64,000 nucleotides of DNA from Cupriavidus nantongensis (GCF_001598055.1 NZ_CP014845.1:1550001-1614000); one strand, 5' to 3'. Numbered from the stretch's first letter, positions 16,996-25,451 are shown. Notes: generated by a model not told the origin, from the sequence alone. Numbers and translations: made by a program.

Positions 16996-17972
16996 ACCGA
17001 ACCGTTGTCTTCGCCCGGGCCGTGCTGGCGGCCGGCGCGGCGCTGCTGTGCCTGGCCGGCCAGGCGCAGGCGCAAAGCTATCCGTCGCGGCCGGTCAAGC
17101 TGGTGTCGCCCTACGGCGCCGGCGGCTCCAACGACATCTCGGCGCGCATCCTGGCCGAGGCGCTGGGCGGCAAGCTCGGCCAGCAGGTGGTGGTCGAGAA
17201 CAAGCCCGGCGCCGGCACGCGCCTGGCCACGGAGCAGGTGGCGCATGCCGCGCCGGACGGCTATACGCTGCTGTGGGCGGCCGCGCCCTTCGCCATCAAC
17301 ACCGCCGCCGGCATCGCGCAGCGCTACGACGTGCGCAAGGACTTCGTCGCGGTGGGGCCGCGCGTGCTGGGGCCGATCTTCCTGATCGTCAATGCCAGCT
17401 CGCCGGCGCGCAGCGTGGCCGACTTCGTGCGCATGGCCAGGGAGAAGCCCGACGGCGTGACGGTGGCCTCGCCGGGCGCCGGCTCGGGCCCGCACCTGAC
17501 CGCCGAGCTGTTCGGGCAGGTGGGCAAGTTCAAGCTGCTGAGCGTGCACTACCGCGGCGACGCCACCGCCTACACCGAACTGCTGGCGGGCCGCGCCGAC
17601 GCCACGCTGACCGCCATCACCGCGGCGCTGCCCTTTATCAAGGCCGGCAAGCTGCGCGTGCTGGCGGTGGCGTCGGAGCAGCGCACGCCGGTCTATCCCG
17701 ATGCGCCGACCTTCGCCGAACAGGGCTATCCGGGCATGGTCGGCTACGGCTGGTTCGGGCTGGTCGCGCCGGCCGGCACGCCGCCCGCCGTCACCGAGCG
17801 CCTGAACCGCGAGGCCTCGGCCGTGCTGGCCGATGCGGAAACCCGCAACAAGCTGCTTGGCCTGGGCCTGGAGCCGCATCCCGAGCGCGGCAGCGCATTT
17901 TCGGCCTTTATCGACCAGGAGATCGGCAAGTGGGGCAAGCTGATCCAGGCGCGCGGCATCAAGCTGGACTAG
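16992..17972 (+). CDS. Bug/TctC-family periplasmic solute-binding protein
   Basis: A 326-residue protein with a Sec signal peptide (about residues 1-26, ending AQAQS). It then follows the Bug pattern: YPSRPVKLVSPYGAGGSNDI, VVVENKPGAGTRLATEQV and APDGYTLLW. These proteins bind small carboxylates or aromatic acids in the periplasm and usually serve TctAB transporters or sensors; no TctA or TctB is present here. The start overlaps the DUF1254 gene by 4 bases behind AGGAGG. It is one of seven Bug genes in the window. Confidence 0.87.
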   Translation: MNRTVVFARAVLAAGAALLCLAGQAQAQSYPSRPVKLVSPYGAGGSNDISARILAEALGGKLGQQVVVENKPGAGTRLATEQVAHAAPDGYTLLWAAAPFAINTAAGIAQRYDVRKDFVAVGPRVLGPIFLIVNASSPARSVADFVRMAREKPDGVTVASPGAGSGPHLTAELFGQVGKFKLLSVHYRGDATAYTELLAGRADATLTAITAALPFIKAGKLRVLAVASEQRTPVYPDAPTFAEQGYPGMVGYGWFGLVAPAGTPPAVTERLNREASAVLADAETRNKLLGLGLEPHPERGSAFSAFIDQEIGKWGKLIQARGIKLD

Positions 17973-18037
17973 CGCAGGGGCGCAAGGCGCCAGAGTCAGG
18001 CCACCGTGACATCGCATAAACAGGAGACCAAACCATC

Positions 18038-19060
18038 ATGATGACTGTTGCCCGTTTTTCGCCGCGGCAGCGCGGCACGCTGCTGCAGGCCGCGCTGCGC
18101 TGGCTCGGCGTCGCGGCGCTTGCCGTCGCGCCGATTGCGGCGGCCGCGCAAGGCGCCTATCCAGCCAAACCGATCCACCTGATCGTCGCCTATCCGCCGG
18201 GCGGCCTCACCGACACGCTGGCGCGCGCTGTCGGCGACGGCCTGTCGCGCCAGCTCGGCAAGACCGTGGTGGTCGAGAACAAGGGCGGTGCCGGCGGCAT
18301 CATCGGCACCGACTATGTCGCCAAGGCCGCGCCGGACGGCTATACCCTGCTGATGACCATACCGGGCCCGATCACCGCAAACCTGGCGCTGTACAAGAAG
18401 CTGCCCTACGATCCCCGCACCGACCTTCGCCCGGTCTCCGACATTGCCACCGCGCGCACGGTGCTGGCGGTCAACAGCAGCGTGCCGGCCAGGACCGTCG
18501 CCGAGCTGCTGGCCTATGCCAAGGCCTCGCCCGGCAAGCTGCGCATGGGCTCATGGGGCGCGGGCACGCAGCCGCATACCATCCAGACCTATTTCGCCAG
18601 GCAATACCAGGTCGACATGCTGCACGTGCCCTACCGCGGCGAAGGGCCGATGGTGACCGACCTGCTGGCCGGCCAGGTCAACGTGACGGTGGGCTCGGTG
18701 ACCGCGCTCAAGCAGCATTTCGCCACCGGCAAGCTGCGTCCGCTGGCAGTCACCGGCACGCGGCGCGCGCAGGCGCTGCCGGACGTGCCCACCTTCACCG
18801 AGGCCGGCTACGCCGACGAGCCGTTCCGGCTGACCGGCCCCATCACGCTGATGGCGCCCGCCAGGACACCGCAGGACATCATCGACCGCCTTGGCCGCGA
18901 GACCGCGAGCCTGATCGCCAGCGCCGACATGCAGCGGCGCATCGTCGACATGGGCGCGGAGCCGCTCGGCACCACGCCGGCGCAGGCCGAGGCGGCCTAC
19001 AAGGCCTACCTGCCGGTGGTGCTGAAGCTGACGGCGGATACGGGGGTGACGCTGGACTGA
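18038..19060 (+). CDS. Bug/TctC-family periplasmic solute-binding protein
   Basis: A 340-residue Bug protein. The N-terminal signal runs to about residue 37 (LAVAPIAAAAQG), followed by YPAKPIHLIVAYPPGGLTDT, VVVENKGGAGGIIGTDYVA and APDGYTLLM. AGGAG precedes two adjacent ATGs at 18038 and 18041; either could be used. It lies 65 bases after the previous Bug gene, so the GntR operon ends with two different binding proteins. No membrane transporter follows. Confidence 0.86.
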   Translation: MMTVARFSPRQRGTLLQAALRWLGVAALAVAPIAAAAQGAYPAKPIHLIVAYPPGGLTDTLARAVGDGLSRQLGKTVVVENKGGAGGIIGTDYVAKAAPDGYTLLMTIPGPITANLALYKKLPYDPRTDLRPVSDIATARTVLAVNSSVPARTVAELLAYAKASPGKLRMGSWGAGTQPHTIQTYFARQYQVDMLHVPYRGEGPMVTDLLAGQVNVTVGSVTALKQHFATGKLRPLAVTGTRRAQALPDVPTFTEAGYADEPFRLTGPITLMAPARTPQDIIDRLGRETASLIASADMQRRIVDMGAEPLGTTPAQAEAAYKAYLPVVLKLTADTGVTLD

Positions 19061-19077
19061 GGGGGCGGCGGACCCGG

Positions 19078-20268
19078 CTAAGCCACGGTGGCGTACTCCA
19101 GCGTCTTCGGCGTCCTGACGATGACTTCGGGCTGCTCGCCGACCACCACGGTGTCGTCGAGACGGAAGCCGCCGAGGCCGTAGACATAGAGGCCGGGTTC
19201 CGCCGAATACACCTCGCCCGCCAGCAGCGGGCGGGTGTTGAAGGCCATGTCTTCCGGGTATTCGTGCAGCATCAGCCCGACCGCGTGGCCGGTGCGGTGG
19301 AATACGTAGTCACCGCAGCCGGCCTGCTCGATCACGGCCTGCGCGGCCGCGTCCATGTCGCACACCCGCCTGCCGACCACCGCCGCGGCGACCGCGGCGT
19401 CGGTGGCCCTGGCGGCGACCTGGTAGAGCCGCGCCTGCTCGTCGCCGGGCCGGCCGCAAAACCAGGTGCGCTCGTTCTCGACATAGAGCCCGTTCAGGCG
19501 CGGCAACACCAGGTTGACGATGGTATCGCCGGCGCTGATGCGCGCACCGCACGCGGCGCCGTCGCCATGCGGCGATGCGGAAGCGGGCCCGCTCAGCGTC
19601 CAGCACTTGAGGATGTCGAAATCCTCGCCGGGGAAGCGCCGCGCCGCCTCTTCGGACATCAGCGCCGCCATGGCATGGTCGAGTTCCTGGACCAGCCGGC
19701 CAGGGCGGATATTCTCGCGATAGCGATCCTGCACCCAGTCCGTCAGCGCCCCCAGCTCACGCATGACCTGGAGCTCTTCCGCATGCTTGACCCAGCGCAG
19801 GCTACGCATCTCTGCCATGGCAGGGCGCAGCGTCAGTTCGGGCAGGTAGCGCTGCGCCGCCGCCAGGATCGGATGCTGGACATCGACTGCAATGCGGGAC
19901 ATGCCCAGCCCTTTCGCCCCCAGCAAGGCGGCCACCACCTCCGGCAGCTGCGACGGCAGCGGCAGCCGGTTGGACACGCGCGGATGCTCGGCGTAATAGC
20001 TCACGTCCGTGAGCCAGACCGTGCCGCGCTCCGTGGCGAAGCGCATGTGGTTGGTCGACAGTTCGTTCATGACCGCGAAGGTGTCGCCGTTGCGCGGTAC
20101 CACCACGAATACCGGCCGCTCCCACGGCCACACGTCGAGCTGGAAGTTGGTGGCGTACTGGAAGAAGTCGGGGGTGCCGAAGACCAGCGCGTCGACGCGC
20201 AGGCGGTCCATCAGCCGGTGCATGGCCGCGCGGCGATAGTCGTGTACGGCTTTGGTGAGATGTGCCAT
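19078..20268 (-). CDS. M24-fold hydrolase resembling creatinase (pita-bread fold)
   Basis: A 396-residue protein of the M24/creatinase superfamily with an N-terminal creatinase_N domain (LVFGTPDFFQYATNFQLDVW) and a C-terminal pita-bread domain (HRTGHAVGLMLHEYPED, His328, then SAEPGLYV). Metal-peptidase ligands are altered: the two Asp positions read as Asn and Glu (IVNLVLPRLNGLYVENERT) and the last Glu as Asp (FRLDDTVVV). The local pattern is closer to bacterial creatinase, which needs no metal, than to aminopeptidase P. Length also matches creatinase. It lies 11 bases after the Bug gene in the same operon, so it likely hydrolyses the bound compound or a derivative. Confidence 0.8.
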   Translation of the reverse strand: MAHLTKAVHDYRRAAMHRLMDRLRVDALVFGTPDFFQYATNFQLDVWPWERPVFVVVPRNGDTFAVMNELSTNHMRFATERGTVWLTDVSYYAEHPRVSNRLPLPSQLPEVVAALLGAKGLGMSRIAVDVQHPILAAAQRYLPELTLRPAMAEMRSLRWVKHAEELQVMRELGALTDWVQDRYRENIRPGRLVQELDHAMAALMSEEAARRFPGEDFDILKCWTLSGPASASPHGDGAACGARISAGDTIVNLVLPRLNGLYVENERTWFCGRPGDEQARLYQVAARATDAAVAAAVVGRRVCDMDAAAQAVIEQAGCGDYVFHRTGHAVGLMLHEYPEDMAFNTRPLLAGEVYSAEPGLYVYGLGGFRLDDTVVVGEQPEVIVRTPKTLEYATVA

Positions 20269-20279
20269 GGCCGCGGTCC

Positions 20280-21248
20280 TCAGAGCGTAATGCCCAGCTT
20301 GCGGATGATGGGGCCCCAGGTGTCGGCGTCGCGCTTCATGTAGCGCCCGACCTCGGACGGCGGGCCCTTGATCGGGTCCAGGAACTGGAAGCCGAGCTTC
20401 TCCCTGAACTGTGGATCGTCCAGGATCTGGTTGATGTCGGCATTGACCTTGCTGATCACGGAAGCGGGCGTGCCCGAGCGCGCCACGATGGCGTACCAGC
20501 CCGGTACCTGCACGTCGTAGCCGAGTTCCCTGAAGGTCGGCACCGACGGCAACGCCTGCAGCCGCTTGTCGCCGGTGACCGCCAGCGGAACCAGCTTCTT
20601 GCCGGCAATGAAGGGCTGCACGCCGGCGACGACGTTCATCATCACCGGCGTCTGCCCGTTCATCAGGCTGGTCGAGCCGCCGGTGCCATTGAACGGCACA
20701 TGCTGCAGCTTGATCCCGGTGCGCTGTGCAACCAGTTCCATCGCCAGGTGGGTGGAGTTGCCGATGCCGCCCGACGCAAAGCTGATTTCGCCCGGCCGGG
20801 CCTTGGCCATCTGCACGAAGTCCTTGAACGAGTCGACCTTGAGCGATGGCGCCGCGACAAAGACGAACGGCGAGTTGGCGAGCATCGCCACGCCGGTCAG
20901 GTCGCGGCCGGGATCGTACGGCAGCTTCGGATACAGGAACGGGTTGAAGCTCAGGTTCGACACGCCGGCAAAGAACAGGGTGTAGCCGTCAGCGGGCTGG
21001 CCGATCACATAGGTGATCGCCAGCGTGCCGTTGGCACCGGGCTTGTTCTCGACCACCACCGGCTGCTGCCACGCGCGGCTGAGCTTCTCCGCCAGTGCGC
21101 GCGCCAGCACGTCGTTGCCGGTACCGCCGGCTTGCGGCACGACCAGCCGCACCGGTTTCGAAGGGAAGGCCTGCGCGTGCCCGATACCAGGCAGCGTCAT
21201 CGCTACCGCGGTTGCGGCCAGCCCGGCCAGAAGTTGTCGCCGATCCAT
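20280..21248 (-). CDS. Bug/TctC-family periplasmic solute-binding protein
   Basis: A 322-residue Bug protein. The signal peptide begins MDRRQLLAGLAATAVA and ends near residue 26 (GIGHAQA); the RR at the start is Tat-like but weak. It then has FPSKPVRLVVPQAGGTGNDV, VVVENKPGANGTLA and ADGYTLFF. The ATG is preceded by AGGA. A longer frame exists upstream but lacks a signal. The gene is followed at 11 bases by the creatinase-like gene and preceded by a TetR gene on the same strand, with a palindrome between them. Confidence 0.86.
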   Translation of the reverse strand: MDRRQLLAGLAATAVAMTLPGIGHAQAFPSKPVRLVVPQAGGTGNDVLARALAEKLSRAWQQPVVVENKPGANGTLAITYVIGQPADGYTLFFAGVSNLSFNPFLYPKLPYDPGRDLTGVAMLANSPFVFVAAPSLKVDSFKDFVQMAKARPGEISFASGGIGNSTHLAMELVAQRTGIKLQHVPFNGTGGSTSLMNGQTPVMMNVVAGVQPFIAGKKLVPLAVTGDKRLQALPSVPTFRELGYDVQVPGWYAIVARSGTPASVISKVNADINQILDDPQFREKLGFQFLDPIKGPPSEVGRYMKRDADTWGPIIRKLGITL

Positions 21249-21306
21249 ATTGCATCCTGTTGTTTTGCCACGATACGCCGCGCTTTCCGCAGCGTGCGGA
21301 ACGCAA

Positions 21307-21322
21307 TGTACCATGTGGTACA
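21307..21322. promoter_or_regulatory. TetR-type operator upstream of the Bug/creatinase-like operon
   Basis: TGTACCATGTGGTACA is a perfect 16-bp palindrome, 58 bases upstream of the Bug start and downstream of the TetR gene. Position and symmetry suit an operator for the adjacent TetR protein. Confidence 0.6.
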
Positions 21323-21392
21323 CGAACCGGCAAAATCGGGGTTTACGCCGATGCCCACGGCAATTTCGGCGAAGTACCGGCGGCGGAGCCGC

Positions 21393-21998
21393 TTACTTTC
21401 CGGCTTGGGGAGGCGCCGCCATCATGGCGGCGAAGTACTTCAGTGCGGCCGTCGTGCCCTTGCGGTCGCCTGTGGTGACCAGGTCCAGCAACAGCCCGCG
21501 CACCGTGGCCAACTCGACTCGTGCGCGCAGCCTGGCCTCGGCCGCGCCAAGGCCCTGATCGCGCTGCAGGCGAGCAGCCAGCGTGGCGGTCCAGCTGCCG
21601 ATGACATCTTCGAGAAAACCGCTAAAGCGCTCTCGATCGCGGATCGCGCGGCCATAGATCTCGAACATCAGCTGCATGATCGGCAGGTAGCCCGGCGCGG
21701 AATAGCGCTCCCACGCCGCGACCATCGCGGCCTGCGGATCCATGCCCGCCACTTCCATGCGCTGGCGCGCCGCTTGCTCGGCATGGCGGATACGATGCAA
21801 CAGCGCCTGCCAGAAGCCATCGCCCGAGCCGAAGTAGTAGATCAGCATGCGGTGGCTGGTGCCCAGCGCCTCGGCGACGCTGCGCAGTGAAAGATCGCCC
21901 AGGCCGTGGGCAAGGACATGTTCGGTGGCGGCATCCAGCAGCTGGATGGCCTGCTCGCTGGCAGAGCGGTCGATGGCGGGAGGGCTGGATTTCGGCAT
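21393..21998 (-). CDS. TetR-family transcriptional regulator
   Basis: A 201-residue TetR/AcrR-type regulator with an N-terminal helix-turn-helix: AIQLLDAATEHVLAHGLGDL, then LSLRSVAEALGTSHRMLIYYFGS. The C-terminal ~130 residues are helical, with no named ligand domain seen. The start is the ATG at 21998; the open frame continues to 22151 but the extension is poor in helix and the ribosome site is weak in either case. It precedes the Bug/creatinase-like genes on the same strand and probably controls them. Confidence 0.82.
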   Translation of the reverse strand: MPKSSPPAIDRSASEQAIQLLDAATEHVLAHGLGDLSLRSVAEALGTSHRMLIYYFGSGDGFWQALLHRIRHAEQAARQRMEVAGMDPQAAMVAAWERYSAPGYLPIMQLMFEIYGRAIRDRERFSGFLEDVIGSWTATLAARLQRDQGLGAAEARLRARVELATVRGLLLDLVTTGDRKGTTAALKYFAAMMAAPPQAGK

Positions 21999-22134
21999 GG
22001 AGTCATGGCAGGGGCGCCAGCCCGGGATTCTACGATACCCGCCATGGCCCTGAGTGACCGGGGCACGACCCGGCAAAGCTGCCGTGCTACAGTCGACAGC
22101 GTGCGTCAGACCGACGCACCAGTCCCCCGCCCGC

Positions 22135-22626
22135 ATGAAAACGCTGCTCATCGTCTACCACACCATGACCGGCGGCACGCGCCAGATGGCCGCGGCCGCC
22201 GCCGATGCAGCACGCCGGCAGCCCGGCGTCACGGTCGTGCTCAAGACCGCCGCCGAGGCCGGCCCCGACGATGTGCTGGCCGCCGACGGCTACCTGTTCG
22301 CCACCCCGGAGAACCTGGCCGCGATCGCGGGCATGATGAAGGACTTCTTCGACCGCTGCTATTACCCCGCGCTGGACCGCATCAACGGCCGGCCCTACGC
22401 CGCCATGATCTGCGCCGGCAGCGATGGCCAGAACGCGCTGCGCCAGCTCGAGCGCATCGCCACCGGCTGGCGCCTGAACCGCGTCGCGCCCGGGCTGATC
22501 GTCTGCACCCATGCGCAGACGCCGGAGCGCATCCTCGCCCCCAAGCAGATCGAAACCGCCGATCTGGCGCGATGCGCGGAGCTTGGCGAGGGACTCGCCG
22601 CGGGGCTGGGCCTGGGGGTGTTCTGA
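22135..22626 (+). CDS. Flavodoxin-like/NAD(P)H-dependent FMN reductase family protein
   Basis: A 163-residue flavodoxin-fold protein. LLIVYHTMTGGTRQMA (residues 4-19) is the phosphate-binding loop and first helix, followed by GYLFATPENLAAIAGMMKDF and DFFDRCYYPA, the isoalloxazine side of this fold. It is expected to bind FMN and take part in low-potential electron transfer or quinone/nitro reduction. The ATG at 22135 sits at the start of the first beta strand; longer in-frame reading from 22054 adds unrelated residues. It stands alone, 37 bases after the TetR regulator's divergent upstream region. Confidence 0.78.
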   Translation: MKTLLIVYHTMTGGTRQMAAAAADAARRQPGVTVVLKTAAEAGPDDVLAADGYLFATPENLAAIAGMMKDFFDRCYYPALDRINGRPYAAMICAGSDGQNALRQLERIATGWRLNRVAPGLIVCTHAQTPERILAPKQIETADLARCAELGEGLAAGLGLGVF

Positions 22627-22712
22627 GACGCTTCCGGCCATCGGACAACGGGAGCGCGGGACCGGGAACGGGACTTGCACGACCCACACAATCCCTCTGC
22701 GCCCCCTTTGCC

Positions 22713-22985
22713 ATGGAAGACCCCGAAATTACCGCTTCTGAAGCCCGGCGCGATCCGCTGGCCGGCACGGCGCGCGGCGTGATGCGCGTGGTCGATGCGC
22801 TGACGCAGACCGCGCTGGTGGTCGCCACCGCCACGCTGGCGTGGGCGCTGTGGCGCCGTTCCGATGCCTATGCGTGGTTCGGCGGGCTCGGCCCCGGCAC
22901 CGCGGTGACGCTGGCGGTGCTGGTGACGCTGGTGGCGCTGCTGGGGGTCTGGATGGGCGTGCGCACCTGGCGGCGGGTTGGCTGA
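22713..22985 (+). CDS. Small hypothetical membrane protein
   Basis: A possible 90-residue protein with two membrane helices (about residues 30-48 and 58-82: TALVVATATLAWALWRR and TAVTLAVLVTLVALLGVWMG) after an acidic N-terminus. No family is recognised, and no clear ribosome binding site precedes the ATG. It sits between the flavodoxin and SDR genes on the same strand. Confidence 0.5.
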   Translation: MEDPEITASEARRDPLAGTARGVMRVVDALTQTALVVATATLAWALWRRSDAYAWFGGLGPGTAVTLAVLVTLVALLGVWMGVRTWRRVG

Positions 22986-23044
22986 TGCGTCGCTAATCCT
23001 TACAACGCCACAGTAAAAACTCGCCACAAACCCGAGGAGATACG

Positions 23045-23863
23045 GTGCCCGACACTTTGCTTCGCCGTACCGGCCTGCTTGCCGTCGTCACCGGGGCATC
23101 CTCCGGCATCGGCTACGAGTTGGCGCGCTGCTGCGCGCAGCGCGGCTATGACCTGCTGATCGCCGCGGACGAGCCGCAGATCGAGATCGCCGCCAGGCAG
23201 CTGCGCGACGAAGGCACCGAGGTGACCGCGCTGCAGGCAGACCTGTCCACGCCTGAAGGCGTCGAGCAGGTCTGCGCCGCACTCGGCGGGCGCCGCGTCG
23301 ACGTGCTGTGCGCCAATGCCGGCCGCGGCCTGGGCCACGCCTTCCTGGACCAGGACTTCGCGGCGATCCAGCGCGTGGTGGAGACCAACGTGACCGGCAC
23401 CCTGCATCTGCTGCACCGGGTCGGTCGGCTCATGCGCGCGCAGCACGAGGGGCGCATCCTGATCACGGGATCGATCGCCGGCTTCGTCCCGGGCACCTGC
23501 CAGGCCGTGTACAACGCGTCCAAGGCCTTCCTGGATTCCTTCTCCTACGCGCTGCGGCATGAGCTGCAGCACACCGGCGTGACCGTCACCTGCCTGATGC
23601 CGGGTGCCACCGAAACCGATTTCTTCGAACGTGCGGACCTGCTCGATACCCGGCTCGGCCAGCAGAAGAAGGGCGATCCCGCCGAGGTGGCGCGGATCGG
23701 CTTCGATGCCATGATGCGCGGCGAGGGCGAAGTGGTGCCGGGCTGGCAGAACAAGCTGCGCGCCGCCATTGCCATGGTGACGCCCGCCGACGTGCTGGCC
23801 GAGCAGCATCGCCGCATGGCCGAGCCGCAGCAGGCGCCGGCGGACAAGCCGCCGGCCGCCTAG
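23045..23863 (+). CDS. Short-chain dehydrogenase/reductase
   Basis: A 272-residue classical SDR. The nucleotide motif TGASSGIGYE is near residue 16, NAG near residue 95, and the catalytic YNASK near residue 157 with a Ser about 14 residues earlier. The start codon is GTG behind GAGGAG at 5 bases. A C-terminal extension (LRAAIAMVTPADVLAEQHRRM) follows the fold, as in several uncharacterised Burkholderiales SDRs. It is probably NAD(P)-dependent, with unknown substrate. It is convergent with the BON-domain gene. Confidence 0.86.
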   Translation: MPDTLLRRTGLLAVVTGASSGIGYELARCCAQRGYDLLIAADEPQIEIAARQLRDEGTEVTALQADLSTPEGVEQVCAALGGRRVDVLCANAGRGLGHAFLDQDFAAIQRVVETNVTGTLHLLHRVGRLMRAQHEGRILITGSIAGFVPGTCQAVYNASKAFLDSFSYALRHELQHTGVTVTCLMPGATETDFFERADLLDTRLGQQKKGDPAEVARIGFDAMMRGEGEVVPGWQNKLRAAIAMVTPADVLAEQHRRMAEPQQAPADKPPAA

Positions 23864-23877
23864 TGCTGCGGCCAGGA

Positions 23878-24714
23878 TCAGCCCATGCGCGTGGTGCCGC
23901 CGGTGCTGTCGCGTCCCTGGCCGGGACCGCCGCTGCCGGTTTCCATGCCGCCGCCATAGCTGCTGGCGCTGGAGCCGGTGGCACTGCCTGAACTGCTGAC
24001 GCCGCTGACGCGCCCCTGGCCCGATGGGCCGGACTGCGCCCCTTCGGTGATCCCGGACACGCCGAACGCGCCCGGCGCGCCCAGGCGCACCGCGTTATGG
24101 ATCTCCTGCACGCCGAAGACATCGTCGACGATGTCCTCGATGCAGTACTTCTGGCGCCGGTCGCGCACGTTGCCGGTCAGGCGCACCACGCCGCCCTGCA
24201 CTTCGACCTCCACGTCGCGCACATCGACATGGCGCGCATGCGCGAGCCGCTCGCAGATGTCCTCGCGGATGCGCTCGTCGCTGCGCTGGTAGCCCTTGGG
24301 GCCGACGCGGTCGCGCCCGCGCGGCAGGTCGCGCCACGCATTGCCGCGGCTGTCGCCACCGCTCTCGCCCCACTCGTCACGCACCTCGCTGCCGCGGCGC
24401 CAGGCTTCGTCCTCTTCCCATGGCGGGCGCCGCGAAGAGGTTTCCCAGACACGCTGCGCCGGGCTCGAGCGTCCGCCGTAGTAGCCGGACTCGCGCACGT
24501 CGCTGTCGTGCCGCTGGCGGCCTTCATAGCGGCCTTCGCCGTAGTCGCGCGCGGGGCCGCCGCGCTGGCCGTAGCGCCCCTCGCCGTAGCCGCGCGGGTC
24601 GTCGCTGCGCGGGTCGTTGCTGCGCGGGTCGTTGCCGCGATTGCGGCGGAATTCATCGGCGTCGCGGTCCTCGCGCCACCAGGAGCCGCCGCCTTCATTT
24701 CGGAATGGATGCAT
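23878..24714 (-). CDS. BON-domain protein with Arg/Asp/Gly-rich low-complexity regions
   Basis: A 278-residue protein. The middle (about residues 145-210) is a BON domain: DERIREDICERLAHARHVDV, VEVEVQGGVVRLTGNVRDR and IEDIVDDVFGVQEIHN. The N-terminal half is low complexity with DPRSNDP and GYGEGRYG repeats, some from a 15-bp tandem repeat at 24592-24636. The C-terminus is Gly/Ser-rich. There is no signal peptide, unlike periplasmic OsmY-type BON proteins, so a cytoplasmic role is more likely. GGAG lies 6 bases before the ATG. Proteins of this build are often stress-induced, but function is unknown. Confidence 0.82.
   Translation of the reverse strand: MHPFRNEGGGSWWREDRDADEFRRNRGNDPRSNDPRSDDPRGYGEGRYGQRGGPARDYGEGRYEGRQRHDSDVRESGYYGGRSSPAQRVWETSSRRPPWEEDEAWRRGSEVRDEWGESGGDSRGNAWRDLPRGRDRVGPKGYQRSDERIREDICERLAHARHVDVRDVEVEVQGGVVRLTGNVRDRRQKYCIEDIVDDVFGVQEIHNAVRLGAPGAFGVSGITEGAQSGPSGQGRVSGVSSSGSATGSSASSYGGGMETGSGGPGQGRDSTGGTTRMG
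24592..24636. repeat. 15-bp tandem repeat (3 copies) inside the BON-domain gene
   Basis: Three consecutive 15-bp units (24592-24606, 24607-24621, 24622-24636) that differ at one or two bases. Each encodes a five-residue unit based on DPRSN/D, so copy-number change would keep the frame. Confidence 0.85.
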
Positions 24715-24830
24715 CGCTGTCTCCAAGGGTTGAGCTTCCGGCGCGGCCAGGCGGGCCGCGCAGCCAGTCACCGGGGCGCAAGTTCCATACCATTGGCGGG
24801 CATGGAGGGCGGCATGCATGCCGCGCGCCC

Positions 24831-24860
24831 CGCACCAAAGCACACCAAAGCACACCAAAG
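24831..24860. repeat. Near-perfect 10-bp tandem repeat, 3 copies
   Basis: The unit CACACCAAAG occurs twice, after a copy that begins CG instead of CA (24831-24840). It lies just beyond the terminator hairpin of the DUF2188-like gene. On the - strand it gives TTTGGTG units within the terminator tail. Confidence 0.8.
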
Positions 24861-24894
24861 CAAAGGCGGGCGCCACCGGTATGGGGCGCCCGCC
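24861..24894 (-). terminator. Terminator of the DUF2188-like gene
   Basis: A perfect 10-bp GC-rich stem (24865-24874 with 24885-24894) with a 10-base loop. On the - strand it is followed by TTTGCTTTGG, a T-rich but interrupted tail. It lies 45 bases past the stop of the gene at 24939. Confidence 0.6.
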
Positions 24895-24938
24895 GTTGTC
24901 ATGAAAGCCGGGTTGCTGCGGGGTTGCCGGGGGGCTCG

Positions 24939-25142
24939 TCATGCGGCCAGGGGAGTGAGGCCGCGCGGGGCATCGTCCTCGTCTTCATGCACGATCAGCA
25001 CCACACCGCGCCGCTTGGCCGCGGCCATGCCGATGTTGACGGCGACGTCGCGGTCGTCGCACTGGACCAGGCCCTTGCGCGCGCTTTCGACCGTCAGTTC
25101 CCAGCCCTGCGCGGTCTGCCTGATCAGGAAGTTTGCAGCCAT
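24939..25142 (-). CDS. Small DUF2188-like protein
   Basis: A 67-residue protein with FLIRQTAQGWELTVESARKG at the N-terminus, a helix (RDVAVNIGMAAAKRRG) and VLIVHEDED, the DUF2188 order. GGGAG lies 7 bases before the ATG at 25142. A GTAGGA hexamer on the - strand (complement of 25232-25237) lies 90 bases upstream, as for the related gene at 6580. A terminator follows. Confidence 0.7.
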   Translation of the reverse strand: MAANFLIRQTAQGWELTVESARKGLVQCDDRDVAVNIGMAAAKRRGVVLIVHEDEDDAPRGLTPLAA

Positions 25143-25451
25143 GGGTTGCTCCCTGTCGTTGGTGTTCTTGCAGCGTAGCCCATGGACAGAACCGTTAAAT
25201 CGGCGTCTGTCCGATAGCGTGTGGGCGCTTCTCCTACAGTCGTCGCGGATGGCGTGCCGGGCACCGACAAATTGCGCCAACAACGGACGAGGGCAAATCG
25301 CTGCCGTCGATCGCGGAATTGCGATTGTTGACAAGAATCACGGATATAGCCGCGCTGCGATCCAAGAATCCTCGTCAATGACGCAAAGCCAGACCCGGCG
25401 GGACGCATGCGGACAGCGCCGCACTGTGACGCGCCGGGGCAGGAGGAGACC
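25143..25451. other. Intergenic region upstream of the flhC-like gene
   Basis: No gene is supported in these 309 bases. On the - strand there is a GTAGGA (25232-25237) facing the DUF2188-like gene. A TTGACA lies near 25329 on the + strand, but no -10 box sits at a proper distance. AGGAGGAG (25441-25448) is the ribosome binding site of the flhC-like gene. Confidence 0.35.

Noticed and set aside
25329..25352. TTGACA near 25329 as the flhC promoter
   Set aside because: The nearest -10-like sequence (ATATAG) is only about 10 bases downstream, too short a spacer.
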